A stretch of DNA of 64,000 nt from [Eubacterium] siraeum (GCA_025150425.1 CP102281.1:2356001-2420000), one strand, 5' to 3'. Shown: positions 18,005-27,574, counted from the stretch's first letter. Translations and numbers: made by a program. The notes: generated by a model not told the origin, from the sequence alone.

Positions 18005-18769
18005 ATGCGGCTGCAGACAACGACCTACGAGATAAAAAGCGGGAAGGTATCATCGCCTGTACGCATTGCATTTGTTTCGGACCTGCACAACAGCCTTTTC
18101 GGGAAAAGTCAGTCGGAGCTTAAAAATGCGATAGACGGTGCAAAACCCGATATAGTCGTATTCGGCGGAGATCTTGCGGATAAAACGCAGGACGACCTGC
18201 CCGAAAACTCATACATTCTTGTGAAATATCTCGTAAAGCGTTATCCGTGCTTCTACACTATCGGAAACCACGAAAATGCAAGGGGCGACAGCGCAAGAAT
18301 AAAACAGCAGATGTCGGACTTCGGAGTTACCGTGCTTGAAGGAAACGGTACGGTCATTAATATCAACGGAAACGAAACCGAAATCTGCGGAATATACGAT
18401 GCTCACACCTATGACGAGGTAAACGGCGAGCTTGTAAACCAGCTTGATGCCGTGACTTCGGAAAAAGACAGCAAGCGTACAAGAATACTTATCGCTCACT
18501 TTCCCGAACAGATAGACGAATATTTAAAGGGCAACTTTGATATAGTTCTGTCGGGTCACGCTCACGGAGGTCAGTGGAGAATACCCGGACTTATTGACGG
18601 CGTTTTTGCTCCCGGTCAGGGAGTATTCCCAAAATACACGGCAGGCGTTTATATGCACGGCGACACCGCCCATATTGTCAGCAGAGGGCTTTGGAAGCCG
18701 TCGACATTGATAGCGGTACCGAGGATATTCAACCGACCGGAGCTTGTGTTTGTTGATATTAAAAAATAG
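18005..18769 (+). CDS. Calcineurin-like metallophosphoesterase (YkuE-type), true start probably upstream
   Basis: Five metallophosphoesterase motifs are visible: SDLHNS, GGDLAD, GNHE, a His in LIAHFPEQ, and GHAHGGQ. The first ATG (18005) gives 254 residues but has no ribosome site. The frame is open upstream to 17879, and codons 17909-18004 encode a basic stretch and a hydrophobic segment (KKTKKRIAV, GVAGAALAALGLVAC) typical of the membrane anchor of YkuE-like enzymes. No in-frame ATG, GTG or TTG exists there; a good ribosome site (AAGAGGTG, 17896-17903) sits 5 bp before an ACG at 17909. The real product is probably 286 residues from ACG, or the ATG has been lost by mutation. Confidence 0.85.
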   Translation: MRLQTTTYEIKSGKVSSPVRIAFVSDLHNSLFGKSQSELKNAIDGAKPDIVVFGGDLADKTQDDLPENSYILVKYLVKRYPCFYTIGNHENARGDSARIKQQMSDFGVTVLEGNGTVININGNETEICGIYDAHTYDEVNGELVNQLDAVTSEKDSKRTRILIAHFPEQIDEYLKGNFDIVLSGHAHGGQWRIPGLIDGVFAPGQGVFPKYTAGVYMHGDTAHIVSRGLWKPSTLIAVPRIFNRPELVFVDIKK

Positions 18770-18777
18770 CATAAAAA

Positions 18778-18808
18778 AACGGATACTCTTTTGGGAGTGT
18801 CCGTTTTT
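18778..18808 (+). terminator. Terminator of the metallophosphoesterase gene
   Basis: AACGGATACTC pairs with GAGTGTCCGTT, flanked by A-run and T-run (TTTTTT), so it can act in both directions for the convergent glycosyltransferase gene. Confidence 0.9.
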
Positions 18809-18836
18809 TGTATCAATAGAGTTCTTGGCGCTTTTA

Positions 18837-19841
18837 TCAATCTCCGCCCTCGGCGGTGCCGTTATAAATCTTCACCAGCTTTTCGCCGATCTTCTTTATA
18901 TCCATATTTTCAACAGCCTTGCGTCCGTTCTCACGCAGTGACGGGAGCTTGCCCTCATAAATCTCCTTTATCATACGCTCGAATTCGTCCTTATCCTTTG
19001 CCTTATAGCAATCTGTACCGCCGTTTAACCAGTCGAATACCGGTATGTCACGGACGATAACGTTTGCCTTCGCCGCAAGCGCCTCAAGAAGCACTATGCC
19101 CTCTGTTTCCTCTAAGGTAGGGAATATATACACGTCACAGCCGACATAAGCCTGTTTCAGCTCATCGGGCTGTACATAGCCTGCAAATGTGAGGTTAGGC
19201 AGCTTTGTCTTTACCGCCTTTCTTATCTTATGCGGCACGCTGTAAAGCGGAGTTTTACCGAACCAGATAAACTTATAGTCTGGCATATCCTTTGCCATCT
19301 GAACAAAATCGAGAAGGCCCTTACGTTCAAAGTAAAGTCCTACGGAGATTACGACCTTGTCATCGTCTTTTAAACCGAACTTTTTGCGGAATGCTTCCCT
19401 GTCGTTTTCCTTAGGCTCATATCTTGCAAGGTCAATACCGTTGGATACGGCATAAATCGGTGCGGTCAGCCCATAGCCTCTTATCAGCGACTTTGAATAC
19501 TCGGTCGGGGTCACTATAACATCGCCTCTGCGGTAGCAGCTGCATATCCACTTCTTGAAAAGCCCCGAAATAAGATTCGAGCCGATGAACGAATTACGGA
19601 AGTCCTCCTGCGTTGAGTGAGCGTGGTACACCACTCTCTTGCCTGCCTTTTTTGCTTTTTTCGCAAGATGCTTAGATTTCAGTCCGAGCGTGTTTATGTG
19701 AACAACATCATAGCTGTCCTTAGGGTCGAGCGTATATTCTATGCCGTTAAGCTCCATTGCTCTCTGCTGGTGCATGATTGCTCTGCCAAGACCGGATATT
19801 TTGATAAGGTTCATACCTTCTGAAAACAGGAGTACCTTCAT
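18837..19841 (-). CDS. GT4-family glycosyltransferase
   Basis: A 334-residue GT-B retaining glycosyltransferase (family GT4). The N-terminal Rossmann domain includes YDVVHINTLG and VVYHAHST; the C-terminal donor-binding domain has VSNGIDLARYEP, VISVGLYFERKGLLDFV and the E-x7-E type motif in FPTLEETEGIVLLEALA. It resembles enzymes that add glucose to diacylglycerol for membrane glycolipids, but the acceptor cannot be settled from sequence. No signal peptide; peripheral membrane location is likely. It has a ribosome site GGAAGGAAA and stands alone. Confidence 0.85.
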   Translation of the reverse strand: MKVLLFSEGMNLIKISGLGRAIMHQQRAMELNGIEYTLDPKDSYDVVHINTLGLKSKHLAKKAKKAGKRVVYHAHSTQEDFRNSFIGSNLISGLFKKWICSCYRRGDVIVTPTEYSKSLIRGYGLTAPIYAVSNGIDLARYEPKENDREAFRKKFGLKDDDKVVISVGLYFERKGLLDFVQMAKDMPDYKFIWFGKTPLYSVPHKIRKAVKTKLPNLTFAGYVQPDELKQAYVGCDVYIFPTLEETEGIVLLEALAAKANVIVRDIPVFDWLNGGTDCYKAKDKDEFERMIKEIYEGKLPSLRENGRKAVENMDIKKIGEKLVKIYNGTAEGGD

Positions 19842-19924
19842 ATTAGTTTCCTTCCATATAATTACTGTGTGCGTAAACGTATAACAGATATTTTATCATA
19901 ATTGCCGGGTATCGTCAAGTAATA

Positions 19925-20686
19925 TCAGGAATGATACCTTTCAAGGAACTGACGTGTACGCTCGTTTTGGCTGTTGTTGAATACCTCGTCGGGAGTGCCG
20001 TTCTCAATAACATATCCGCCGTCCATAAATATTACACGGTCGGAAATCTCGCTTGCAAACTGCATTTCGTGAGTTACGATAACCATAGTCATCTTTTCTT
20101 CCGCAAGGCTCTTTATTACCTTGAGTATCTCGCCGGTCAGCTCAGGGTCGAGCGCAGATGTCGGCTCATCAAAGAAAAGAAGTTCGGGGCTGAGTGCAAG
20201 CGCTCTTGCGATAGACACACGCTGCTGCTGACCGCCCGACAGATTGCACGGATATTCGTTTGCCTTATCCGCAAGTCCCATTTTGCCGAGCAACTCCATA
20301 GCCGTCTGTTCTGCCTGCATCTTGTCCTGCTTTAACACATGGACAGGTGCCTCTGTGATATTCTTCAGCACCGACATATGCGGAAACAAGTTGAAGTTCT
20401 GGAACACAAGACCGATTTTAAGCCTTATATCGTGGAGCGTTTTGTTGTCGGCATATACCGCCTTGCCGTTTTCATCGTTTCTTGTCATAGTGATGCCGCA
20501 TATCTCGCACTCGCCGCTGTCTATCTTCTCAAACTGATTTATACAGCGCAGGAGCGTTGATTTTCCGCTTCCCGACGGGCCTATTATAGATATTACCTCG
20601 CCCTTCTCCACATTGAATGAAATATCGTTTAAAACTTCGAGCTTTCCGAAGCTCTTTGATAGATTCTTTACACTGAGTATTGACAT
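19925..20686 (-). CDS. Polar amino-acid ABC transporter ATP-binding protein (GlnQ-like)
   Basis: A 253-residue ATPase with Walker A GPSGSGKST, Q-loop VFQNFNLFPHMSVL, signature LSGGQQQR, Walker B LLFFDEPTSALDPEL and the switch His in IVTHEM. NLFPHM and the overall length mark the polar amino-acid (HisP/GlnQ) family. It follows the permease gene by 12 bp on the same strand. No substrate-binding protein lies near, so the pair must use one encoded elsewhere. Confidence 0.92.
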   Translation of the reverse strand: MSILSVKNLSKSFGKLEVLNDISFNVEKGEVISIIGPSGSGKSTLLRCINQFEKIDSGECEICGITMTRNDENGKAVYADNKTLHDIRLKIGLVFQNFNLFPHMSVLKNITEAPVHVLKQDKMQAEQTAMELLGKMGLADKANEYPCNLSGGQQQRVSIARALALSPELLFFDEPTSALDPELTGEILKVIKSLAEEKMTMVIVTHEMQFASEISDRVIFMDGGYVIENGTPDEVFNNSQNERTRQFLERYHS

Positions 20687-20698
20687 TCCGCCTGCTCC

Positions 20699-21406
20699 TT
20701 ATCTGTAGTAGTTCAGTTTCTTTTCGATAAAGCCGAACAGCGCTGTCAGCACAGTAGCCATTACGAAATAGAAAACACCTGCAATAAACAGCGGAACGAG
20801 CGAGCTGTAGTTCATCATCTGCTGTTTTGCCGCAAGCATTATTTCCGAGTAAGCAACGACATTTGCAAGCGATGTATCCTTTACAAGCGTAATTACTTCG
20901 TTTGATGAAGCAGGAACGATACGCTTTATTACCTGCGGGAGAATTATCCTGAAGAACGTCTGTGCCTTTGTCATTCCCAGAGCCGCCGCCGCTTCATACT
21001 GACCTCTCGGTATAGACTCTATGCCGCCCCTGAATATCTCGGCAAAATATGCCGCATAGTTCAGCACGAATGCGATAATTACCATAGTGAACATAAAGCT
21101 CTCTGCGGCAGGATCTACGCCGCTCAGCAGGCTTTCCACGAATCCGCCCGAGCCTTTGGTAGCCGTCTTTAAAAACGGCAGTGCATAGTAGACAACTATG
21201 ATCTGGAGCATAAGCGGTGTTCCGCGCATTATGAGTATGTATAGATTTGTAAGCCACGATATTGGCTTGAACCTGCACATCTTCAGCGCCGCAACGATAA
21301 GTCCGAGCGGTATTGAAAAAAGCAACGTAAAGCCGAAAATCTTAAGTGTGGGGATAAGGTTTTCCAGGAGTATCCCCGTAACCTTCATTATCTGTTCGCC
21401 GGTCAT
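20699..21406 (-). CDS. Amino-acid ABC transporter permease (HisM/GlnP-like)
   Basis: About 235 residues with five membrane segments and the EAA loop EAAAALGMTKAQTFFRIILPQ that docks with the ATPase. MRGTPLMLQIIVVYYALPF is the family signature near the N-terminal half. The start MTGEQIMKV at 21406 was chosen because AAGGAAG precedes it by about 8 bases; a longer frame from 21442 has no ribosome site. Confidence 0.9.
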   Translation of the reverse strand: MTGEQIMKVTGILLENLIPTLKIFGFTLLFSIPLGLIVAALKMCRFKPISWLTNLYILIMRGTPLMLQIIVVYYALPFLKTATKGSGGFVESLLSGVDPAAESFMFTMVIIAFVLNYAAYFAEIFRGGIESIPRGQYEAAAALGMTKAQTFFRIILPQVIKRIVPASSNEVITLVKDTSLANVVAYSEIMLAAKQQMMNYSSLVPLFIAGVFYFVMATVLTALFGFIEKKLNYYR

Positions 21407-21480
21407 ATTTAATTCTTCCTTAATCTTCCGATAATTTATCATAGTAAAGCGATAATTCGCTATTACGGCAGTATATTGTT

Positions 21481-21510
21481 ATTGTACCATAAGTAAAGGG
21501 GTATTTGCAA
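21481..21510 (-). promoter_or_regulatory. Promoter of the amino-acid ABC operon
   Basis: Minus strand TTGCAA (21505-21510), 18 bp, TACAAT (21481-21486), about 75 bp before the permease start. Confidence 0.65.
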
Positions 21511-21653
21511 GTAAAAGATGAAAAAACCCGTAATTCACAGCGTTTTATCGTTGACGTAAAATACAGCAGGTATATCCCGCCTAAAGCAATATTACAGCCT
21601 GTACAAACACGGCGGCTGAATTTACAAAAATTTGTGCAAGTTCCACTATAATC

Positions 21654-21682
21654 TTGACTTTAATACTATTTTATGGTACAAT
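21654..21682 (+). promoter_or_regulatory. Promoter of the PBP1-GGDEF-EAL gene
   Basis: TTGACT (21654-21659), 17 bp, TACAAT (21677-21682). Confidence 0.7.
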
Positions 21683-21728
21683 TATCTATGTGTAATCAGA
21701 AAAGAAATACAGACAGGAGGTGGATTGC

Positions 21729-24700
21729 TTGTACATCGGCAAATTTCATAAATACGCAGTAGCAGGGATATGTCTTGTGGGAATGCAGAATGACCACGCT
21801 GCACATATTGTAAAAGTAGCCTCGGACGCTTTGATAAAGAAAGGCTTCAAGGTTATGATATTCAACGCATTTACAGATATGTTTTATGATACACCGTATT
21901 CAAAGGGAGAGGCAAGCGTCTATCATCTTATTAACCTCGATATTGTAGATGTTCTTGTCATTATGCCCGAAACTATAAAGAGCGAATGGGTAACCGACAC
22001 TATCATAAGATATGCAAACGCCGCAAAAATACCCGTAATAATGCTTGACGGCAGTCACAACGGCTGTACAAATATAACATACGACTACGGCAGGTCGCTT
22101 GAGTCGGTAGTGGAACACGTCATAACAGAGCATAAATGCACCGACCTGTTTTTTATGGCAGGCACAAAAGGCAACTCCTTCTCCGAAGAAAGAATTGAGG
22201 CTTTCAAGCATGTTCTTGCACGTCACAATATTGAATTTAACGAAAAAACAATGCTCGGCTACGGAAATTTCTGGGATGCGCCGACAAAAAAGACCATCTC
22301 GGACCTTATTGTCTGCGGAAGAAAAATGCCTCAGGCTATAATATGTGCAAACGACACTATGGCTATCACCGCAATGAAAGCTCTTGAAGAACACGGTATG
22401 AAAATTCCCGAGGATATAATAGTCACGGGATTTGACGCTATATATCAGGAGCGCATTTATTCCACCACCAGACTGACCACTGCACAGATGGACGCAGATG
22501 AGCTTGCGACAACCATTGCCGATACCGCATACGGATATATCAAGGGCAGTGAAAAACCGTCCGATAAGCATATCCATTTCTCTATGATACTCGGTCAGAG
22601 CTGTGGCTGCTGCGGTTTTGACGTAGCTTATACCAATGAAAAGCTGGAGCATATGAATAAATATAATCTTGCCCTCTCTGACGCAGAGAGCAAGATGGCG
22701 TCGCTTTGTACCCATACAGTAAACTGCGACAGGCTCGATGAGCTTACAAAAACTATGGGCAGATATTTCAACTACCGTGCGGCACTATGCCTGAACGATG
22801 ATTTTCTCACCAAGGAATCAGTCGTCATACCTAAAGCGTATCACAGCGTTTTCACCGAAAATATGACCGCACACGTTATAAGAATGTGGGACGATTACAG
22901 CTACAAGATAAATTATCCGGCAAAGAAGGTTCTTCCCGACCTCAACGATCTTATCAAAAGATATAATACCATTATGTTCTGCCCTCTGCATTTTCAGGAG
23001 CAGGTCATAGGATATTATGCCACCATTGCGGACGATCTTCTTGTAAATCCCGGCAGCTTCTACTATGTTCAGCGACTGGTGGAATCTATAAACCAGGCGC
23101 TTGAAAACTTCCGCATAGAATATCTTCTGAGAAACGCAAACAACGAGCTTTCGCTCACGCACTTGATAGATCCGCTTACAAACATCTATAACCGAAGGGG
23201 ATATTTTGAGCGTATAAGCGAGCTTATGCTCGGAAACGAAAAGTGTAATGTTATCCTTGTATCCTGCGATATGGACAGGCTCAAAGAGATAAACGATACA
23301 TACGGTCACTCTGAGGGCGACATAGCTATAAAGGCAGTGGCTGACGCTATAAAGACAGGCTGCGGAAAAGACGGTATATGCGCCAGATTCGGCGGAGATG
23401 AATTTATACTGACAGTGCCGTATAACACCGATAAACAGCGTGAGCTGTCAAGGCTTGTCGGCGAGATACAGACGGAGATTGACAAGTTCAACCGCAGTGC
23501 AGGAAAGCCTTATGAGGTGTCTATAAGCGTAGGCGGATCATACGGCACGGTGAGCAGTGTTGAAGAAGTAAACGAGCTTATGCGAAGCACCGACCGGCTT
23601 ATGTACGAGCAGAAAAGAATGAAGAAGGGCGAGCGTGGTCCCGTCTTTCAGCCTGTACCCGAAGCTCAGGAAAAGCCTGCTGCGATGCTCGAAGATTATC
23701 GCAGCAGAATACACGAAATATTCTCGCAGTTTGACAGATGCACCTATTTCTATATGGACTATCTCAACTTCAAATGGTACATCATAGAGAACGATCATAT
23801 GCCAAAGTGCATTAAATCCTCATCTGTGGGACCTCTGCGTGCGATATGGCTGAGCGGAGCGATACACCCCGACGACAAGCTCATCTATGACAGCTTCTGC
23901 CGTAAAATAAAGAATTCCTTTGACTATAAGATCACCGATGCCTCCTTGACCGTAAATATACGTCTGTGCGAAGACGGAAAACCTGTATGGTACGGTATTT
24001 ATGTACAGCTTTCGGGCAGGGACGGTAAAATGGAGGAAATTGCCGGTTCTATCAAGGCACTTGAAATCAACGAAATAATGAGCATAGAAATTCTGGATTA
24101 TTACACCACTACCGATAATCCGATAATGTTCCACGATATGATTTTGCAAAGGCTCACGGCATACCCCGACACAAAATTTGCTCTTGTGCAGTTTGATATA
24201 AAGCGTTTCAAACTGATAAACGAAAACTACGGCGAAGACGCAGGAACGGAAATGCTCCAGTTCATATCCCGCCAGCTCAGCAACTTCTGCGGAAAACAGC
24301 AGATTGGAGCAAGAATGAGCGGTGATGTCTTTGTGCTTCTGACACCATACGAAGATAAGGACGGGTTGCTCTCCGTTATATCCGAGCTTCAGCGTTGCCT
24401 GAAGAATTTCCGTCAATACAGCTATGAATTCGTGTTCGGCATTTATCTTATAGAGGACAGGAGCGTATCTGTCAGAACGATGTGCGACTGTGCCGCCATG
24501 GCAAGACAATCTATCAAGAAAAACGCTCTTGAAAGCATTGCGTTCTATAACAAGAATATGCAGAAGGCGATAAAGGAACGCAAGTTTGTCGAATCGCATA
24601 TGAAAAAGGCTTTAGACAACAACGAATTTATCATCTATCTGCAACCGAAGTTCAGCATATCAAGCGGCGAAGCTATCGGCTATGAAGCGCTTGTAAGGTG

Positions 24701-25370
24701 GCAAAGTCCCGAAAAGGGGATGATATACCCGGACGGATTTATACCGCTGTTTGAAGAAAACGGATTTATCACAAAGCTGGACGCTTATGTATGGGAATGT
24801 GCCTGCATGGTACTGCGTGACTGGATAGACAGGCATTTCACGCCGCTTCCGATCTCGGTCAATGTTTCCCGTGCAAACCTTGACGATGAATCATTCCTTG
24901 ATGTCCTTGACGGACTTATTGATAAATATCGTCTGCCGAAGCATCTGCTTGAGCTTGAAATAACCGAAAGCATAGAAAATGACGCAACACTGCGTATGAC
25001 TGAAAAGATAAAGGAGCATGGCTTTGTTCTGCTGATGGACGACTTCGGCTCGGGCTACTCCTCGCTGAACACGCTTCAGGATACAAGGTTTGATGTACTG
25101 AAGCTCGACCGTGAATTCTTCTCGACGCATATGTCAAACGATCGCGGGAAAAAGATAATAATGCACACTATCTCAATGTCCAAGGACGTAGGTCTGGGGC
25201 TTATTGCGGAGGGCGTTGAAACCGCAGATCAGGCGCAGTTCCTCGAAAACTGCGGATGTGACACGGCACAGGGTTATCTTTATGCAAAGCCTATGCCTGT
25301 GCAGGAGGCAGAGAAATATCTGAAAAATACTTTGCAGAGTAAAACTGACGAGGTAAAAGAACCGATTTAA
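21729..25370 (+). CDS. c-di-GMP turnover protein: LacI/PBP1-like sensor, GGDEF, degenerate GGDEF, EAL
   Basis: About 1213 residues, no signal peptide or membrane segment. Residues 1-290 are a periplasmic-binding-protein type 1 fold as in LacI ligand domains (VIMLDGSHNGCTNITYDYG; ICANDTMAITAMKALEEHG; VTGFD). A GGDEF cyclase domain follows (DPLTNIYNRRGYF; FGGDEF at about 554-559), then a PAS-like linker, a second GGDEF-like domain whose motif is degraded to MSGDVF (about 863-867), and an EAL phosphodiesterase domain with YEALVRW (about 985-991), EITES, DDFGSGYSSL (about 1103) and AEGVET, so its catalytic residues look complete. The start is TTG at 21729, seven bases after AGGAGGT; the GTG at 21720 overlaps that site. 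Confidence 0.92.
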   Translation: MYIGKFHKYAVAGICLVGMQNDHAAHIVKVASDALIKKGFKVMIFNAFTDMFYDTPYSKGEASVYHLINLDIVDVLVIMPETIKSEWVTDTIIRYANAAKIPVIMLDGSHNGCTNITYDYGRSLESVVEHVITEHKCTDLFFMAGTKGNSFSEERIEAFKHVLARHNIEFNEKTMLGYGNFWDAPTKKTISDLIVCGRKMPQAIICANDTMAITAMKALEEHGMKIPEDIIVTGFDAIYQERIYSTTRLTTAQMDADELATTIADTAYGYIKGSEKPSDKHIHFSMILGQSCGCCGFDVAYTNEKLEHMNKYNLALSDAESKMASLCTHTVNCDRLDELTKTMGRYFNYRAALCLNDDFLTKESVVIPKAYHSVFTENMTAHVIRMWDDYSYKINYPAKKVLPDLNDLIKRYNTIMFCPLHFQEQVIGYYATIADDLLVNPGSFYYVQRLVESINQALENFRIEYLLRNANNELSLTHLIDPLTNIYNRRGYFERISELMLGNEKCNVILVSCDMDRLKEINDTYGHSEGDIAIKAVADAIKTGCGKDGICARFGGDEFILTVPYNTDKQRELSRLVGEIQTEIDKFNRSAGKPYEVSISVGGSYGTVSSVEEVNELMRSTDRLMYEQKRMKKGERGPVFQPVPEAQEKPAAMLEDYRSRIHEIFSQFDRCTYFYMDYLNFKWYIIENDHMPKCIKSSSVGPLRAIWLSGAIHPDDKLIYDSFCRKIKNSFDYKITDASLTVNIRLCEDGKPVWYGIYVQLSGRDGKMEEIAGSIKALEINEIMSIEILDYYTTTDNPIMFHDMILQRLTAYPDTKFALVQFDIKRFKLINENYGEDAGTEMLQFISRQLSNFCGKQQIGARMSGDVFVLLTPYEDKDGLLSVISELQRCLKNFRQYSYEFVFGIYLIEDRSVSVRTMCDCAAMARQSIKKNALESIAFYNKNMQKAIKERKFVESHMKKALDNNEFIIYLQPKFSISSGEAIGYEALVRWQSPEKGMIYPDGFIPLFEENGFITKLDAYVWECACMVLRDWIDRHFTPLPISVNVSRANLDDESFLDVLDGLIDKYRLPKHLLELEITESIENDATLRMTEKIKEHGFVLLMDDFGSGYSSLNTLQDTRFDVLKLDREFFSTHMSNDRGKKIIMHTISMSKDVGLGLIAEGVETADQAQFLENCGCDTAQGYLYAKPMPVQEAEKYLKNTLQSKTDEVKEPI

Positions 25371-25458
25371 AAAAACAGCCCTGCCGATAATTGCAATAAA
25401 TGTCGGGTAATATCAGGAATACCGTGATATAATTCAATCATGGAAAGGGGCGATAAGC

Positions 25459-26304
25459 ATGAACGACTGGACCGCAGGAATAGGCGAGGCAGTAAGCTAC
25501 ATTGAAAATAATCTGGACGGCGAAATTAACATTGAAAAGGCGGCTGAAAAAGCGTTTGTTTCAACGTTTTACTTTCAGAAGATATTCTGTGTGCTGTGCG
25601 GCTTCACAATAGGCGAATATATCCGATACAGGCGGCTTTCTCTTGCCGGCGAGGAACTGTCGCAAGGAAACGCAAAGGTTATTGACGTTGCGTTAAAATA
25701 CGGATACGACTCGCCCGACAGCTTTGCCCGTGCGTTCACTAAGTTTCACGGAATTACCCCTTCCGCCGCAAAGGAACACGGCACTGTACTGCGCTCCTTT
25801 GCGCCTATAAAGCTTAAACTTACACTGGAGGGCGGAACTATGATTGATTACAGAATTACCGAAAAGCCTGCATTTACCGTTGTAGGCGTGACAACACCTA
25901 TTGAAAACGACACTTCAATATCCTATAATGTTATCCCAACGCTCTGGGACGAGCATTATAAAAACGGCGGCGGTGAAAAAATCCGAGGAGATTTCGGAGC
26001 GTGTATATATTGCGACGAGAAAACATTCACTTATATGATAGCGGACGCTTATCTTCCGTGGAAGGACATTCCCGACGGTTGCGAAACGTATACCTTTCCT
26101 GCCGGAACGTGGGCTGTATTTCCCTGCAAAGGCGCATTACCAAACGCTTTGCAAAGCCTTAACACAAAGATATGGAGCGAATGGCTTCCTAATCTTAAGG
26201 GCTATAAGCTGAGCGGATATTACAACCTTGAAATGTATACTCCGCCCGCAGACAAGCCTGAGGATACCTACTCGGAGATATGGATACCGATCGAAAAAGC
26301 ATAA
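25459..26304 (+). CDS. AraC-family regulator with GyrI-like effector-binding domain
   Basis: 281 residues. The N-terminal 110 residues hold two helix-turn-helix motifs (EKAAEKAFVSTFYFQKIF; VIDVALKYGYDSPDSFARAF ending GITPSAAK), an AraC DNA-binding domain. Residues 125-280 form a GyrI-like/SOUL-type ligand domain (YRITEKPAFTVVGV, TFPAGTWAVF, YTPPADKPEDTYSEIWIPI). Such fusions (Rob/BmrR-like logic) sense small amphipathic drugs or metabolites. Ribosome site AAAGGGG. It stands alone with no linked target gene. Confidence 0.9.
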   Translation: MNDWTAGIGEAVSYIENNLDGEINIEKAAEKAFVSTFYFQKIFCVLCGFTIGEYIRYRRLSLAGEELSQGNAKVIDVALKYGYDSPDSFARAFTKFHGITPSAAKEHGTVLRSFAPIKLKLTLEGGTMIDYRITEKPAFTVVGVTTPIENDTSISYNVIPTLWDEHYKNGGGEKIRGDFGACIYCDEKTFTYMIADAYLPWKDIPDGCETYTFPAGTWAVFPCKGALPNALQSLNTKIWSEWLPNLKGYKLSGYYNLEMYTPPADKPEDTYSEIWIPIEKA

Positions 26305-26629
26305 CAAATAAAGCGACAGCACCTTTTGTTTTCAAAGGGTGCTCATCGTGTCGAAAAAGTATTTTTCGGCACGATGCAGACGTCGAGAAACACACGCAGA
26401 CAAGGAAATCGCCCCGATAAGCGTAAAAAGGTACGTTGAGGGGCGATTGACACTATAAGCAAAAATGTTTTCGCACAGCCGTTTTTTACGGCTGTGCGAA
26501 ATTCTATTGCTTATCCTATTTTAATTTTGCGTCAGATTATTTATCTGTATTTTTGGCGGTGCGTGGGTTTATCGACAGACTGAATCACCCGATGCATTTT
26601 AGTATCGGGTGATTTTTACATTATATGGA
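26305..26629. other. Gene-free interval with four hairpins
   Basis: In order: GCACCTTTTG/CAAAGGGTGC (about 26318-26341); a stem around AAAAAGTATTTTT with TCGTGTCG/CGGCACGA arms (about 26346-26375); AATCGCCCC/GGGGCGATT about 35 bp apart (26408-26448); TTCGCACAGCCGT/ACGGCTGTGCGAA (26470-26500). The last and a further one at 26584 look like terminators. No coding frame is supported. Confidence 0.5.
26584..26617 (-). terminator. Terminator of the WYL regulator gene
   Basis: ATCACCCGAT pairs with ATCGGGTGAT. It lies just after the minus-strand WYL gene; a T-run is present on the plus side (TTTTTAC), so polarity is uncertain. Confidence 0.65.
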
Positions 26630-27574
26630 TTACTGCGTATTTTGCTTTAATATATTCTCCGCCTCGTCTTTCACCCTGTCTTTCAACCAATGCGGTGAAA
26701 CGACCTCGCAGTGACTTCCGAACCCCATCACAAAGCACATAATATTCTCTTCATTCTGCATTGTGCAACGAAGCTCTGTTGTATCTTCGTCTATCGGCGT
26801 AACTGTCTGATCTCTGCCGTAGATACGTTCACGGGCGAGCATCGCATATCTGCCGTGCAGCAGCATAACTATCTCATACCATTCGCCGTTCTTTTTCATA
26901 CCGAAATCGTCAAGATAGTCGCTTTCCTTGTATGTCGCAAGAACTGTGAAGCGGTTTTCCGTGACAACCATCGACTGAATACGGCTCAGCTTGAAATAGC
27001 GGATCTCGTACGACTTTTTATCATACCCCAGCACAAACCACGCATTGTTATACATAAACAGCTTATACGGATCAAAGCGGCGGTGCGACACCTTGTTTGA
27101 CAGCGACAGATAATCCATCTCAAGCTCTTTTCTGTGAGCGATGCACTGTGCCACCGTATCATACCGTCTGCTAAGCTCCTGCTCATCAACGGCAAGCGGA
27201 AAACGGTTGGCAACGGATATTTCCTGCGGCTGTTCGTGCTTTACCGCCGCAAAGACCTTTCCCATAGCTTTTTCATAATCGCTTGAGTAAGGAAAATCGT
27301 TGCGGCTCTTAAGATATTCCGCTCCGGAGGATAACGCACGCTGTTCAGCTTCATTGAGCCTTACCGTAGGAATCACGCTCTGCATTATCAGACGGTATCC
27401 GCCGTATTTGCCGGGGATGCCCTCTATATAATATCCTGCCATTTCAAGCTCTGTACGGTACTCGGCTATATTGCGGACGTTTGTTTCAAGAATATCAGCC
27501 AGTTCCTGCCCCTTATACACTCTGCCCGAGCTTAAAATCTGCAGCATTTTAAGGCAGTTTGACGTTTTTCCCAT
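26630..27574 (-). CDS. WYL-domain transcriptional regulator
   Basis: About 314 residues. The N-terminal 60 residues are a winged HTH of the HTH_11/DeoR-like type (RVYKGQELADILETNVRNIAEY). A WYL domain follows (about 135-215: KELEMDYLSLSN, FDPYKLFMYNNAWFVLGYD, IRYFKLSRI) with a WCX-like C-terminal extension. WYL domains bind ligands, in several cases nucleic acids or nucleotides, and control stress or defence genes. The start at 27574 follows GGAGG; nine upstream codons lack one. Its promoter (TTGAAT-17-TATAAT) resembles that of the activase gene. Confidence 0.88.
   Translation of the reverse strand: MGKTSNCLKMLQILSSGRVYKGQELADILETNVRNIAEYRTELEMAGYYIEGIPGKYGGYRLIMQSVIPTVRLNEAEQRALSSGAEYLKSRNDFPYSSDYEKAMGKVFAAVKHEQPQEISVANRFPLAVDEQELSRRYDTVAQCIAHRKELEMDYLSLSNKVSHRRFDPYKLFMYNNAWFVLGYDKKSYEIRYFKLSRIQSMVVTENRFTVLATYKESDYLDDFGMKKNGEWYEIVMLLHGRYAMLARERIYGRDQTVTPIDEDTTELRCTMQNEENIMCFVMGFGSHCEVVSPHWLKDRVKDEAENILKQNTQ

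Noticed and set aside
21900-24599. Long minus-strand frames within the GGDEF-EAL gene
   Set aside because: Shadows of a real 1213-codon gene; none shows a family motif or ribosome site.
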